Assembly: GCF_014196295.1 (NCBI RefSeq) | Contig: NZ_JACIDK010000001.1 | Coordinates: 124,001-188,000, forward strand | Length of the DNA: 64,000 nt | Source of the DNA: Phenylobacterium haematophilum | Lineage (GTDB): Bacteria; Pseudomonadota; Alphaproteobacteria; Caulobacterales; Caulobacteraceae | Reading direction: 5' to 3' | Shown here: positions 39,901-47,353 of the stretch, piece after piece | Layout of the letters: every line of letters starts with the position of its first letter | How positions within the stretch are numbered: position 1 is the first letter of the stretch | Position numbers and translations under genes: made by a program | Notes under the pieces: model-generated | Told to the model about the DNA's origin: nothing | Databases searched by the model: none | What the model saw: only the letters and a program-made list of their open reading frames with translations

Positions 39901-40076
39901 GGGGCGTCAGGACCCTGGTTGAGGACCGCTGCGGTGTGTTCGGCGTCTTCGCGTGACAGGCCGCACTGTCTGACCTTCGCGATGACGAGCGTCTCGCCGG
40001 TTGCGAGGTCGCGGACGCTGAACCCGGCAGGGTCGGGCCTGATGTCGAATCGCGTGGACAAGGGCGCGCGAAGCAT
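39882..40076 (-). CDS. Hypothetical protein, 64 residues
   Basis: This is a small soluble protein that I do not recognise. From the ATG at 40076 it has 64 residues: a compact alpha/beta-looking part (RFDIRPDPAGFSVRDLATGE, residues 9-28), a Cys in VRQCGLS, then a helix (EDAEHTAAVLNQ). The good codon use and clean end suggest a real gene. An upstream in-frame ATG at 40112 would add twelve residues. Confidence 0.5.
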   Translation of the reverse strand: MLRAPLSTRFDIRPDPAGFSVRDLATGETLVIAKVRQCGLSREDAEHTAAVLNQGPDAPSPTAH

Positions 40077-40279
40077 GTGGCTCACCGGTCTGAAAGCGCG
40101 CGATCCCAGCACATGCGCGGGGCCGGCGACATCAGGTGATCCCCTGGGAACCGCTGCTTGCCGGCGCGCCTACGCCATTGTGATCGCCCCTGCCGCGCTT
40201 GTGAGGCCGCGGGCTCCTTGTCCTGCGGCATATGCGAGCCAGTGGACAAGTATTGGCGGGGGCTGAGACGGAGTCGACG

Positions 40280-40987
40280 ATGACGAACATGTCCCTGGTC
40301 CGTGCGAGCGCCTATCGGGATCTTTGCCGAGCCTATGACGGCCTCCTGCTGCCGGACGCTCCCGAAGCCTCCGAGCGGGTTCAGCGCGAACTTGCCGGCT
40401 ATGCGCGGCTTCTTGACCTGGACATCAGCGAGGCCGATGCAGCCGAAATCTGGCGCCGGGTACGGCCGTTGATCGCCAGAGAGTTCGGCTCCGTGGGCGA
40501 GGAGATGGCTTCGACCGCGCCGGACTGGACCCCGAAGATCTACCTGCCGGCCGCCGCAGGCGCGGCGGAGAGGTTCTCGGTCGACGCGCCGTCCCTGTCG
40601 CTGCTGGTCGTCGAGGACGATCCAGATCTGGGCCCGGCCATCGTCGAAGCCCTGACCCACGCCGGGCACCGGGTCGTCGCGCACGCCGTGTCCGCCGAAG
40701 TCGCTCTGGCCCAGGCGGCTTTGCACAAGGTCGACTTGGCGATCGTCGACGTGGAATTGGCTGAAGCCGCCAGCGGCGCCGAACTGGCGAAGGCGCTCTA
40801 TGAGCGATGGGGCGTGCCGGCGCTGTTTATCTCGGGAAGCCACAACGAACACCTGGTCGCCCAGGACATGGCCGTCGGGTTTCTCGGCAAGCCGTTCAAG
40901 GCCGTGGAACTGCTGTCCGCCATCACCCTCGCCACGCCGCTGCTCGATCGGCGGGGGCTGGGGGCCGATGTCGCGCTTCAGCGCTGA
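40280..40987 (+). CDS. Response regulator receiver protein with N-terminal extension
   Basis: This is a 235-residue protein. The first about 100 residues are helical and unassigned; residues about 106-220 are a receiver domain with acidic pocket EDD (112-114), phosphoacceptor Asp157 in AIVDVEL, a Ser in FISGS (184-186) and Lys204 in LGKPF. There is no C-terminal output domain, so it should act by protein contact or as a phosphate sink. No histidine kinase is adjacent. A GGAG ribosome site precedes the ATG at 40280. Confidence 0.85.
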   Translation: MTNMSLVRASAYRDLCRAYDGLLLPDAPEASERVQRELAGYARLLDLDISEADAAEIWRRVRPLIAREFGSVGEEMASTAPDWTPKIYLPAAAGAAERFSVDAPSLSLLVVEDDPDLGPAIVEALTHAGHRVVAHAVSAEVALAQAALHKVDLAIVDVELAEAASGAELAKALYERWGVPALFISGSHNEHLVAQDMAVGFLGKPFKAVELLSAITLATPLLDRRGLGADVALQR

Positions 40988-41068
40988 ACGCTCAGCCTCA
41001 GGCCGACCACGCAGACGCTGCGGCGGCCGGTGGACGTCGTCAGCATCGATCTGAGACTTGGAAGGAAG

Positions 41069-41177
<109 letters not shown>

Positions 41178-41242
41178 CCGATGGTGACCGGTTTTACATC
41201 TCTCCGAGAGAGTTTTACCGCCCGCCGTTCGGAGGGCGTTCT

Positions 41243-41668
41243 CTAAGGGCATTTAGCGAAGCCCGCAAGACCCATTTCGCGCATCATCGCTTTTGTTGGC
41301 CGACCCTTCCTCATCGTGGGAAATTTCACCATTGCGTCGAGGCGTTCGATCGCCGCCCGGTCCTTGCGCGCATGCGCCTGAATGTGCCGCCGAAGCCGAT
41401 CTGAGGGGAGGAACCACTCGCCCCGCACGCGATCCTCGGCGAACTTTGCGTGAAGATCCTCTTCCAGCCTGCCGAAGTCGTCACAGTACTGCAGGCCGAG
41501 CACCGTGAGTTCATCGGGACAACCGTTTGCAAGTTCCCGTAGCCGTCGCTCCGGGCGGTCGCACACTCCGATTTTGATGAGCCGCAACTCCTGGGCCTGG
41601 ACGAAATAGACGACGCGCTCCTTGGACGGCTCGCGCACCACGACCACGCCGTCAATTATCTCCGCCAC
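41243..41668 (-). CDS. T5orf172-type GIY-YIG-related protein
   Basis: This is a 141-residue protein from a GTG. Residues about 19-95 fit the T5orf172/Mug113 group of GIY-YIG-like domains: VYFVQAQELRLIKIGVCD, then RRLRELANGCPDELTVLG, LEEDLHAKFAEDRVRGEWF. The family is common in phages and may bind or nick DNA; activity here is unproven. The start overlaps the integrase 3' end by 17 bases, so it is the last gene of the minus-strand operon. Its stop lies 66 bases from attL. Confidence 0.75.
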   Translation of the reverse strand: MAEIIDGVVVVREPSKERVVYFVQAQELRLIKIGVCDRPERRLRELANGCPDELTVLGLQYCDDFGRLEEDLHAKFAEDRVRGEWFLPSDRLRRHIQAHARKDRAAIERLDAMVKFPTMRKGRPTKAMMREMGLAGFAKCP

Positions 41669-42671
41669 TCGTCCTCTCCAGTTTCAGCAGCACTGCTTTC
41701 ACAACAGCGGCGCGGCTCACATATTTCCTCTTCATCGCCTCCACGTCGTCCTCGCTCCAGCCCATCAGGAGGGCCACCTGGGCGCTGTCCAGGCCCGCCG
41801 AAAGCAGGCCTGTGGCGGCCGTTCTGCGCAGGTCGTGGAAGGTCCGTTTGACCCCGGCGTCCTTGCAGGTCTTTCCGAACGACGAGCGCAGCCCGTCAGC
41901 CGTCCAGGGGCGCTTGCCGCGCTCCGTCGTGAGGATGACGGGGCCGCGCTTCGGGATGCGATCAAGCAGGGCGCGGCACGCCGGCGTGATCGGGATGGTG
42001 ACGAATTTCCCCCGCTTCGATGTCAGGAAGCCGAAGGCCCCGTCGCTCTCGTGGTTCCAGGCGAGCCGGATCAGGTCGGATTGGCGCAGGCCGGTGAAAG
42101 CGGCGAGGTGCACCGCCCACGACAGCTCGGGGCTGGCGATCTTATCGAACGCCGTGAAGTCGTCGGCCGTCCAAATTGCATCGGACTTGTTGGCGCTGTG
42201 CAGGCGCTCGATGTCCTCGGCGTGGTTCTCCTTGTTGAACCGGCGCCGCTTCTTGCCCCAGGCGAGCAGGCGTTTGAGCGTCGAGACGGCGTAGTCAGCG
42301 GTGCGCGGCTTGTCCGACATGCCGTCGCGCCAGGCGTAGAACTCCTCGGCCACGTCCGGGTCGTCGATCGCCGCCAGCGGCATGTCGCCGAACTCGCGCT
42401 CGATCAGGTCTAGGTAAGTCCGGTAGGCGCGCTTGGTGTGCTCGCCCAGCTTCTCGAACTCGGGCGACGCCTTGAACGCGACGATAAGGGCCTTCACGGT
42501 CTTGCCGTGGCTCTCTGGGGCCTTTCGCGCCCGGTGGGCGGCGGCGTAGGCTTCGACGTACTCTGGGCTTCCTGGGGCGCCGGGCAGGCGAGGGCCGCCG
42601 CGCCACGCGTAGTGGTACGTTCGACCCTTCGAGGTGACGACGTGGACGTGTTTAAGCTGCACGACCGCCAC
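41652..42671 (-). CDS. int: Tyrosine-type site-specific integrase
   Basis: This is the 339-residue recombinase responsible for integration at tRNA-Lys. An N-terminal arm-type/SAM-like core-binding region (residues about 53-150) precedes the catalytic domain with Arg196 (FTGLRQSDL), His279-x-x-Arg282 (HDLRRTAAT), Trp305 (MGWSEDD) and nucleophile Tyr317 (KRKYVS). The start is set at a GTG at 42671 because TGGAGG lies seven bases before it; a TTG at 42692 would add seven residues and lengthen the overlap with the upstream gene. It is near attL, as usual. Confidence 0.93.
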   Translation of the reverse strand: MAVVQLKHVHVVTSKGRTYHYAWRGGPRLPGAPGSPEYVEAYAAAHRARKAPESHGKTVKALIVAFKASPEFEKLGEHTKRAYRTYLDLIEREFGDMPLAAIDDPDVAEEFYAWRDGMSDKPRTADYAVSTLKRLLAWGKKRRRFNKENHAEDIERLHSANKSDAIWTADDFTAFDKIASPELSWAVHLAAFTGLRQSDLIRLAWNHESDGAFGFLTSKRGKFVTIPITPACRALLDRIPKRGPVILTTERGKRPWTADGLRSSFGKTCKDAGVKRTFHDLRRTAATGLLSAGLDSAQVALLMGWSEDDVEAMKRKYVSRAAVVKAVLLKLERTSGGDN

Positions 42672-42849
42672 GCGCTTGCCTCCAGCGTTCAAGTTCGCTG
42701 GCAGGCTCGACGGGAACCTCGGCGCCCGTCAAGACGCGGAAGGAGCCGTCAGGTCGGATCTCGACGCCGCCGATCTTCTCGCCGACGGCCTTCAAGGCCC
42801 TGGCGGCGCGCTCGAGGTCCGCTTGTGAGAACGCTGCGCGCTTAGTCAC
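42652..42849 (-). CDS. Small phage protein upstream of the integrase
   Basis: This is a 65-residue protein from a GTG that overlaps the DUF4326 stop (GTGA). It begins TKRAAFSQADLERAARALK, a basic helix, followed by a short beta hairpin (GGVEIRPDGSFRVL). Similar small proteins accompany integrases in alphaproteobacterial prophages; an excision or regulatory role is possible but unproven. Confidence 0.65.
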   Translation of the reverse strand: MTKRAAFSQADLERAARALKAVGEKIGGVEIRPDGSFRVLTGAEVPVEPASELERWRQARGGRAA

Positions 42850-43190
42850 GTCTCGGCTCCTGGGGGCTGGGCGGGGGCGTTGGCCAGTTCGAGTAGAACG
42901 TCGGCGTGGCAGGGCGAGCCGATCTTGCACCAGCACGCTAGGTTCTTGCCGCGCAGGCGCTCCCACACGGTCGGCGGCAGTCGCGCTGCGTCGGTACGAA
43001 ACGCCTCGACAGCCTGCGCGGCGTCGATGTTGCGAAGAACCTCGACTGCCTTAGCGCCGCCAAAGACGATGATGTCGTCTCCGATGCGGTGAGAGTTTCC
43101 CCACTTCGACGTCCGATCCACCTTCACGGTGTTGGGCGGCATCCTCCAGCCCTTCTGGCGGCTGAGCTGCACGCGAACGGGCCTACTCAT
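42846..43190 (-). CDS. DUF4326 domain protein
   Basis: This is a 114-residue phage protein. The DUF4326 signature is visible: GWRMPPNTVKVDRTSKWGN near residues 14-32 and LRGKNLACWCKIGSPCHADVL near 79-99, with conserved Cys and His residues that may bind metal. Function is unknown. The last residues APAQPPGAET come from a 29-bp sequence that is repeated at the end of the upstream gene at 43272. The start ATGAGT is part of another repeat. Confidence 0.82.
   Translation of the reverse strand: MSRPVRVQLSRQKGWRMPPNTVKVDRTSKWGNSHRIGDDIIVFGGAKAVEVLRNIDAAQAVEAFRTDAARLPPTVWERLRGKNLACWCKIGSPCHADVLLELANAPAQPPGAET
42852..42880. repeat. Repeat B, copy 1 (29 bp)
   Basis: This is identical to 43278-43306. 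It encodes the shared C-terminus APAQPPGAE of two otherwise unrelated minus-strand genes. Confidence 0.9.
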
Positions 43191-43269
43191 CCGCCCCTCC
43201 AGGTGACAGAGCGCGATAGACCTCGGCGGAGCGGCGCTCGGTGACCGGCCCGAGATCGATCGGAAGCAT
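43183..43269 (-). CDS. Possible 28-residue phage peptide
   Basis: A short frame starts with ATG one codon after the stop of the 85-residue gene and ends overlapping the DUF4326 start. It begins MLPIDLGPVTE and ends with the repeat-encoded RRSAEVYRALSPGGADE, the same C-terminus as the gene ending at 43522. Tight coupling on both sides argues that it is translated; it may be a remnant of a longer gene joined to the repeat. Confidence 0.5.
   Translation of the reverse strand: MLPIDLGPVTERRSAEVYRALSPGGADE
43185..43236. repeat. Repeat A, copy 1 (52 bp)
   Basis: This is identical to 43524-43575. On the minus strand it encodes the C-terminal RRSAEVYRALSPGGADE of one gene, the GGAGGGG ribosome site and the ATGAGT start of the next. 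Confidence 0.92.
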
Positions 43270-43271
43270 GC

Positions 43272-43529
43272 TCAAGGCTCGGCTCCTGGGGGCTGGGCGG
43301 GGGCGTCGCAGATGGTTCTGAACTCGACCCGGTCGAGGCCGAGCGCCTTACAGCACTGGCCCTCGCTGAGCGTCCCTTCCTGGTGCAGGCGGACGACGAG
43401 ACGCAGAGCGCGTTGCTCGACAAGCTCAGGGCGGAAGCGGGCGTACGACCCCGCGTGCCCCCGCTGCCCGTACTTCTGACGACGGGTCGCCCAGGCGCGC
43501 GCGCGGACTTCGCTGGCGGCCTCACTCAT
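43272..43529 (-). CDS. Hypothetical phage protein, 85 residues
   Basis: I do not recognise this family. The 85-residue protein is basic at the N-terminus (EVRARAWATRRQKYGQRGH, residues 7-25), then helical, with a short possible helix-turn-helix (LSEGQCCKALGLDRVEFRTI, about 54-73). The C-terminal APAQPPGAEP is shared with the DUF4326 protein through a 29-bp repeat. A DNA-binding role is possible. Confidence 0.65.
   Translation of the reverse strand: MSEAASEVRARAWATRRQKYGQRGHAGSYARFRPELVEQRALRLVVRLHQEGTLSEGQCCKALGLDRVEFRTICDAPAQPPGAEP
43278..43306. repeat. Repeat B, copy 2 (29 bp)
   Basis: This is identical to 42852-42880 and encodes APAQPPGAE at the end of the 85-residue gene. Confidence 0.9.
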
Positions 43530-43641
43530 CCGCCCCTCCAGGTGACAGAGCGCGATAGACCTCGGCGGAGCGGCGGAAGTCGCCCCACGTTAGCGTCCGC
43601 TTCTGATCACCCTCACGCCAAGCACATCCGCTTTGGAACAC
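43522..43641 (-). CDS. Short phage gene, probably 5'-truncated
   Basis: The frame reads FQSGCAWREGDQKRTLTWGD, then FRRSAEVYRALSPGGADE, and stops at 43522, overlapping the next gene start by eight bases. From the GTG at 43641 it has 39 residues; a GTG at 43656 adds five. No ATG or ribosome site is convincing, and the divergent plus-strand gene begins almost at the same place, so the 5' part was probably deleted. Confidence 0.5.
   Translation of the reverse strand: MFQSGCAWREGDQKRTLTWGDFRRSAEVYRALSPGGADE
43524..43575. repeat. Repeat A, copy 2 (52 bp)
   Basis: This is identical to 43185-43236 and again spans a gene end, ribosome site and next gene start on the minus strand. Confidence 0.92.
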
Positions 43642-43661
43642 ACCGTCGTCAGGCACGCGAG

Positions 43662-43790
43662 CGCGACACCACCAAGCCCTTCGGCTCCCGCGAGAACCCT
43701 TTCGTGGCGCGCGATCAGGCCACGCTCGACGCCCTTCCCAAGGGCTCCTACGCCATCTCGCCGGAAGGCCATTTCGGAGTGATCGACTGA
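43662..43790 (+). pseudogene. C-terminal remnant of a phage gene
   Basis: The frame RDTTKPFGSRENPFVARDQA, then TLDALPKGSYAISPEGHFGVID, ends in a TGA that overlaps the ATG of the next gene, a normal phage arrangement. No start codon is found before GTG at 43704, which would leave 28 residues. I read it as the 3' end of a longer gene cut by a deletion near 43.65 kb. Confidence 0.5.
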
Positions 43791-45766
43791 TGGGCTTCCG
43801 CGTCATCCAGGCCGCTGACGGCTCCAAGCCGGAGGAGAAAAAGGGCGGCTTTCGCATCATCCAGCCGGCGGCGAAGTCGGGGAAGGCGGCGGGGCCGGTG
43901 TTCGATCCGGTGAAGGATCTTACGCGGGCGGTTCGTCCGGCGTGGGAAGCGGTGGCCGCAGACGTCGAGCGCGGCGGCGGCCCTGACAGTGCCGCACGCC
44001 TACTCGGCCTTGGCGCAGGCTTCCTCCAAGGCATCACCACGAACCAAGTCACCGGCCCGGCCTCACGCGCCCTGGCGACCTACGGCCCGCGGGCCTACGA
44101 GCGCCCGGCCGCGCCTTGGGACGAACGTTTCGGCCAGGCGCCGCGCCAGCTTTCCGGCGACGAGGCCGCGCAGGCCATTGAAGGCGACCTGAACAGCGCC
44201 CTCATGGGACTGCGCGCCGTGCCCGGTGCAGCCAAACCGCTGCCGGCACGCGTCGCCAAGCCGCTGGAGCCCGACGTTCGCGCTGCTCGGGCCATCGAAC
44301 GCGCCCAGGCACGCGACCGGCTGGCCGGCGAGGTGTCGCAGGCCGCGCCCGGCGCTATGCCGATCCACCAGGGCGGCGAAAGCCTCACTGAGCTGGCCGA
44401 CGTGCTCACGAACTCGCCGGGCCCCGGACGCGGCGTCATCCGGCGGGCAGTGCGCGACTATGAGGATGCCGCCGTTAACCGTACCAAAGGGGATATCGCC
44501 CGCGACCTTGGCGGGCGCGACGACTATTTCGACACGCTCGATGCTACGATGGCCTCGCGAGCGCTCGCTGCGGAGCCAGCCCGTCAGCGCGCCTTTGCAG
44601 CGCCGATCGACCCCGCGGCCTTTGGCGCGGAGATCAGTCCTCTCATGTCGCGCGTTCCCAAAAAGGCCATCGACTATGCCATGGAAATCGCGCGCCGCGA
44701 CGGCGTGAACCCCAATGATCTCGGCATTGAAATGGTCCGGGTTCCTGGCAAGCCGACGTCGGAGACGGTGACGGAGATGGTCAAGGAGCGGGTGCCGGGG
44801 GGAGGCTTCCGCGATGTCCCCAAGCAACGCGAGGTTCGCGTTGAGGCTCCGTTGGAAGACACCGAGTTCATCATCTCACGCCCGACGATGAAGACGCTGC
44901 ACTACATCAAGAAGGGTATCGACCAGGAACTGGAGGCCTACCGCAATGCGGTGACCGGAAAGCTGGAGGTGGGCAACGGCCTGGGCGCCGCGACAGCCAA
45001 ATTGCGGAGCGAGTACGGGCAAGCTCTACGCAAAGCGAACCCGGACTATGACGAGTTCATGAAGATTTGGGGCGACGAGAGCGGCCACGTCAACGCCTTG
45101 GAGCTTGGACGAGACGCCTTCTCGGCTAAGGGGGACATGTCCTCTGAACTCCTGCGGCGCCGCGTCAATGAGATGAACGATGTCGAGCGCGACATGTTCA
45201 GGAAGGGCGTCGGGGAAGCGCTGATCGCGGAGGTGCGGTCCAGTAAGGGTGATGTCGGCGCGCTGCGAAAACTGCTCCGGTCCGAGGAGAATGCCGATCG
45301 TCTGGCTCTGGCGTTCCCTGATGATCAAGCCTTCGCGAATTTCATGGAGAGCGCTGCGCGCCGCGTGGCGGAGCGGGACGTCAATAGCCGCATCCTCGGC
45401 GGTTCGCCCACTGAAGCGCGTCGGGCGGCTCGCGCCGACCTTGAGGCGGAGGGCTTCGACTACCGTGACGCTGCTGGTGATGTGCTGACCGGCAATGTGG
45501 GCGGTGCGGCACGAAAGGCCGCTCAGGCGGCGATCAAGAGCCTACCCCGCAAGAGCCGCAGCGTGATCGGTGATCCTGATGCGAACCTGGCCCTGGCTCG
45601 CGCCCTGACGGACGAGGACGAGATGACCCGCGTCCTGAACTCGCTTAACGCCGCTCGCGCCCGGGACGCGCGTTTGCGCGCAGCCGTTGGGCGAGCTGCT
45701 CCACTTCTTGTGACTGGAGACGCGGCGCTGCGAGAAGCCCGAACAGCCGGTGAACGGGGTAAATGA
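43790..45766 (+). CDS. Large phage-type protein of unknown function, 658 residues
   Basis: This is a 658-residue protein. The N-terminus has a repeated short motif (GFRVIQA at 2-8 and GGFRIIQPA near 19-27), then an Ala/Pro-rich region, and long helical stretches rich in Arg, Glu and Ala (about 380-650). No enzymatic motif is seen. Its size, helical content and place before the lysis genes fit a virion-internal or head-associated phage protein, but this is inference. The start overlaps the stop of the preceding remnant. The last 122 bases are antisense to a small membrane-protein gene. Confidence 0.7.
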   Translation: MGFRVIQAADGSKPEEKKGGFRIIQPAAKSGKAAGPVFDPVKDLTRAVRPAWEAVAADVERGGGPDSAARLLGLGAGFLQGITTNQVTGPASRALATYGPRAYERPAAPWDERFGQAPRQLSGDEAAQAIEGDLNSALMGLRAVPGAAKPLPARVAKPLEPDVRAARAIERAQARDRLAGEVSQAAPGAMPIHQGGESLTELADVLTNSPGPGRGVIRRAVRDYEDAAVNRTKGDIARDLGGRDDYFDTLDATMASRALAAEPARQRAFAAPIDPAAFGAEISPLMSRVPKKAIDYAMEIARRDGVNPNDLGIEMVRVPGKPTSETVTEMVKERVPGGGFRDVPKQREVRVEAPLEDTEFIISRPTMKTLHYIKKGIDQELEAYRNAVTGKLEVGNGLGAATAKLRSEYGQALRKANPDYDEFMKIWGDESGHVNALELGRDAFSAKGDMSSELLRRRVNEMNDVERDMFRKGVGEALIAEVRSSKGDVGALRKLLRSEENADRLALAFPDDQAFANFMESAARRVAERDVNSRILGGSPTEARRAARADLEAEGFDYRDAAGDVLTGNVGGAARKAAQAAIKSLPRKSRSVIGDPDANLALARALTDEDEMTRVLNSLNAARARDARLRAAVGRAAPLLVTGDAALREARTAGERGK

Positions 45767-45929
45767 GCGCCGCGCCAAATACGAGCGCCGGCGCAATGTC
45801 GGGTTCCTTGTAGGCGACCCACATCAGGAACGCGACCATCGCCACATAAAGGACGGCTGACACCCACGAGACAGTGAGCCTCCGCTCGGCGACCTGAAAC
45901 TCAGCGTCGATGATCTGCTTGTCGGACAT
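45645..45929 (-). CDS. Small membrane protein inside the element, minus strand
   Basis: This is a 94-residue protein starting MSDKQIIDAEFQVAERRL, with two hydrophobic segments (about residues 20-40 and 47-65) and a basic, helical tail. It runs against the flow of the late genes and overlaps the 3' end of the 658-residue gene by 122 bases. A holin-like or regulatory role can be imagined but not shown. Confidence 0.5.
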   Translation of the reverse strand: MSDKQIIDAEFQVAERRLTVSWVSAVLYVAMVAFLMWVAYKEPDIAPALVFGAALIYPVHRLFGLLAAPRLQSQEVEQLAQRLRANARPGRERR

Positions 45930-46056
45930 CGCCGCGCATCCTCTCACAACCCAGCCGCGCGCGCCACTGGCGCCGGCGCCACCTCCAGACATCGACAACC
46001 CTCGGACGGAGACACGCCCGAATGACCACCCGCCATGTGCCGCGGAGCGATGCCGC

Positions 46057-46377
46057 ATGATTGAAATCGCGGGATTGCTCGCCAGCGTCATCATCCCAGC
46101 GATCGGCGGGATTGTGTGGCTCGTCCGCCTCGAAGGCCGCATCAACAGCAACAAGCAGACCATCGCCGAGGTCGAGAAGGACCAGAACGACCTTCGCGCG
46201 CAGGTACGCCTGGAGCTGGCCGCGATCACGGCCCGCGCCGACGCGGAGGCCGCTGCGCACAGCCAGACGACCATCGCGCTCGTCCGGGTGCAGGAACAGC
46301 TCAAGTACCTGACGGACATGATCGAGCGCCTTGTCGGCAGTCCGCGCGCTCGCGGCCGTCAGACGGTCGACCAATGA
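46057..46377 (+). CDS. Membrane-anchored coiled-coil phage protein, holin candidate
   Basis: This is a 106-residue protein with one N-terminal membrane segment (AGLLASVIIPAIGGIVWLV, residues 5-23), then a long coiled coil with heptad-like Glu/Gln/Leu spacing (about 30-95). It directly precedes the endolysin with overlapping ATGA, so it is likely to be a lysis gene, possibly a holin or regulator of one. Confidence 0.65.
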   Translation: MIEIAGLLASVIIPAIGGIVWLVRLEGRINSNKQTIAEVEKDQNDLRAQVRLELAAITARADAEAAAHSQTTIALVRVQEQLKYLTDMIERLVGSPRARGRQTVDQ

Positions 46378-46868
46378 GCGCGCTGCGCACAACCGCCATC
46401 GGCGCCGGCGCTAGCCTGGCCGTCGTCCTGGCGCTGGCCGAGCCCACGATCAAGAAGTGGGAAGGCTACTCCAACGACCCCTATCGCGACATCGCCGGCA
46501 TTCGAACCGTGTGCTGGGGCGAGACGGCGGGGGTCCAAAACCGCCGCTACAGCGACGCTGAGTGCAGGGCCATGTTCCAGCGCTCGGCGATCCTCCATGG
46601 CGCGCCGATTACCGAATGCCTGCCGCAGGCTGCTCCGCCAGCCGTACAGGCCGCGTTCGTGTCGTTCGGCTACAACGTCGGCGTCGCCGCCGCGTGCGGC
46701 TCCACGGCCGCCCAGCGAGCGCGGCGAGGGGACTACGCCGGCGCGTGCGAAGCGCTGGCCTGGTGGAACAAGGCCCGCAACCCGGTCACCGGCAAGCTTG
46801 AGGTGTCCCGCGGCCTCGCCAATCGCCGCGCCGACGAGCGCGCCCTCTGCCTGAAAGGTCTCGCCTGA
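46374..46868 (+). CDS. SAR endolysin, GH24 lysozyme
   Basis: This is a 164-residue phage lysozyme that cleaves peptidoglycan glycan. The catalytic triad spacing E-x8-D-x5-T is met by Glu30, Asp39 and Thr45 (KKWEGYSNDPYRDIAGIRT). The N-terminus (residues 8-22, IGAGASLAVVLALAE) is weakly hydrophobic and Gly/Ala-rich with no clear cleavage site, as in signal-arrest-release endolysins that are exported by Sec and released on membrane depolarisation. Its start overlaps the previous gene and its stop overlaps the spanin gene. Confidence 0.9.
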   Translation: MSALRTTAIGAGASLAVVLALAEPTIKKWEGYSNDPYRDIAGIRTVCWGETAGVQNRRYSDAECRAMFQRSAILHGAPITECLPQAAPPAVQAAFVSFGYNVGVAAACGSTAAQRARRGDYAGACEALAWWNKARNPVTGKLEVSRGLANRRADERALCLKGLA

Positions 46869-47278
46869 TGTTCGACGTCATCGGAATGCGCATGGCCGCC
46901 GTCGTCGCGGGCATCCTAATCCTGGTCATGGTCGCCATCACGGCGTTCGCCTCGCTCGGCGAGCAGGCGGCCAAGCGCCAGAACAAAGAGCTTCGCGCGG
47001 ATCTCGTCACCACCAACCAAGCCTGGGGCGAGTGCAGGGCGACGCTGGCCCAGGCGAACGGCGAGATCGAGCAACAGACCGCCCAGGTGAAGGCGTGGAA
47101 GGCCAAGGCCGATCAGGTGCGGCGCGACGCTGATGCAGCGGTCGCCAAAGCCCGCCAGGAAGCTGCGCAGTACCGCAAGCGAGCCGACCGGCTGGCGAAG
47201 CTCCCGACGCCGGCCGCCGGCCAGTGCGAGGCCGCCGCGGCGCTTTACGTGCAAGTCATCTCGGAGGACGTGAAATGA
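46868..47278 (+). CDS. Rz-like inner-membrane spanin (i-spanin)
   Basis: This is a 136-residue protein with one N-terminal membrane segment (residues about 9-30) followed by a periplasmic coiled coil (about 35-112) rich in Ala, Gln, Lys and Glu. This is the i-spanin layout, needed to fuse inner and outer membranes at the last step of lysis. It follows the endolysin with a TGATG overlap. Identity is from topology and position because spanins diverge fast. Confidence 0.75.
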   Translation: MFDVIGMRMAAVVAGILILVMVAITAFASLGEQAAKRQNKELRADLVTTNQAWGECRATLAQANGEIEQQTAQVKAWKAKADQVRRDADAAVAKARQEAAQYRKRADRLAKLPTPAAGQCEAAAALYVQVISEDVK

Positions 47279-47353
47279 AGTCCACCCTCACGAACAGAAC
47301 GGGCGGCGCTGTTGCCCCCGCTGTGGCGCGCCCCGTCGCCATCCACGGGCAAC

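Noticed and set aside
41199..41216. CTCTC-CGA-GAGAG-TTTT hairpin as a terminator
   Set aside because: The five-pair stem is weak and points on the plus strand, where no gene needs termination.
43391..43660. Plus-strand frame running through the repeat-bordered phage genes into the 43790 gene
   Set aside because: This part is antisense to the coupled minus-strand genes; only the last about 40 codons look protein-like.
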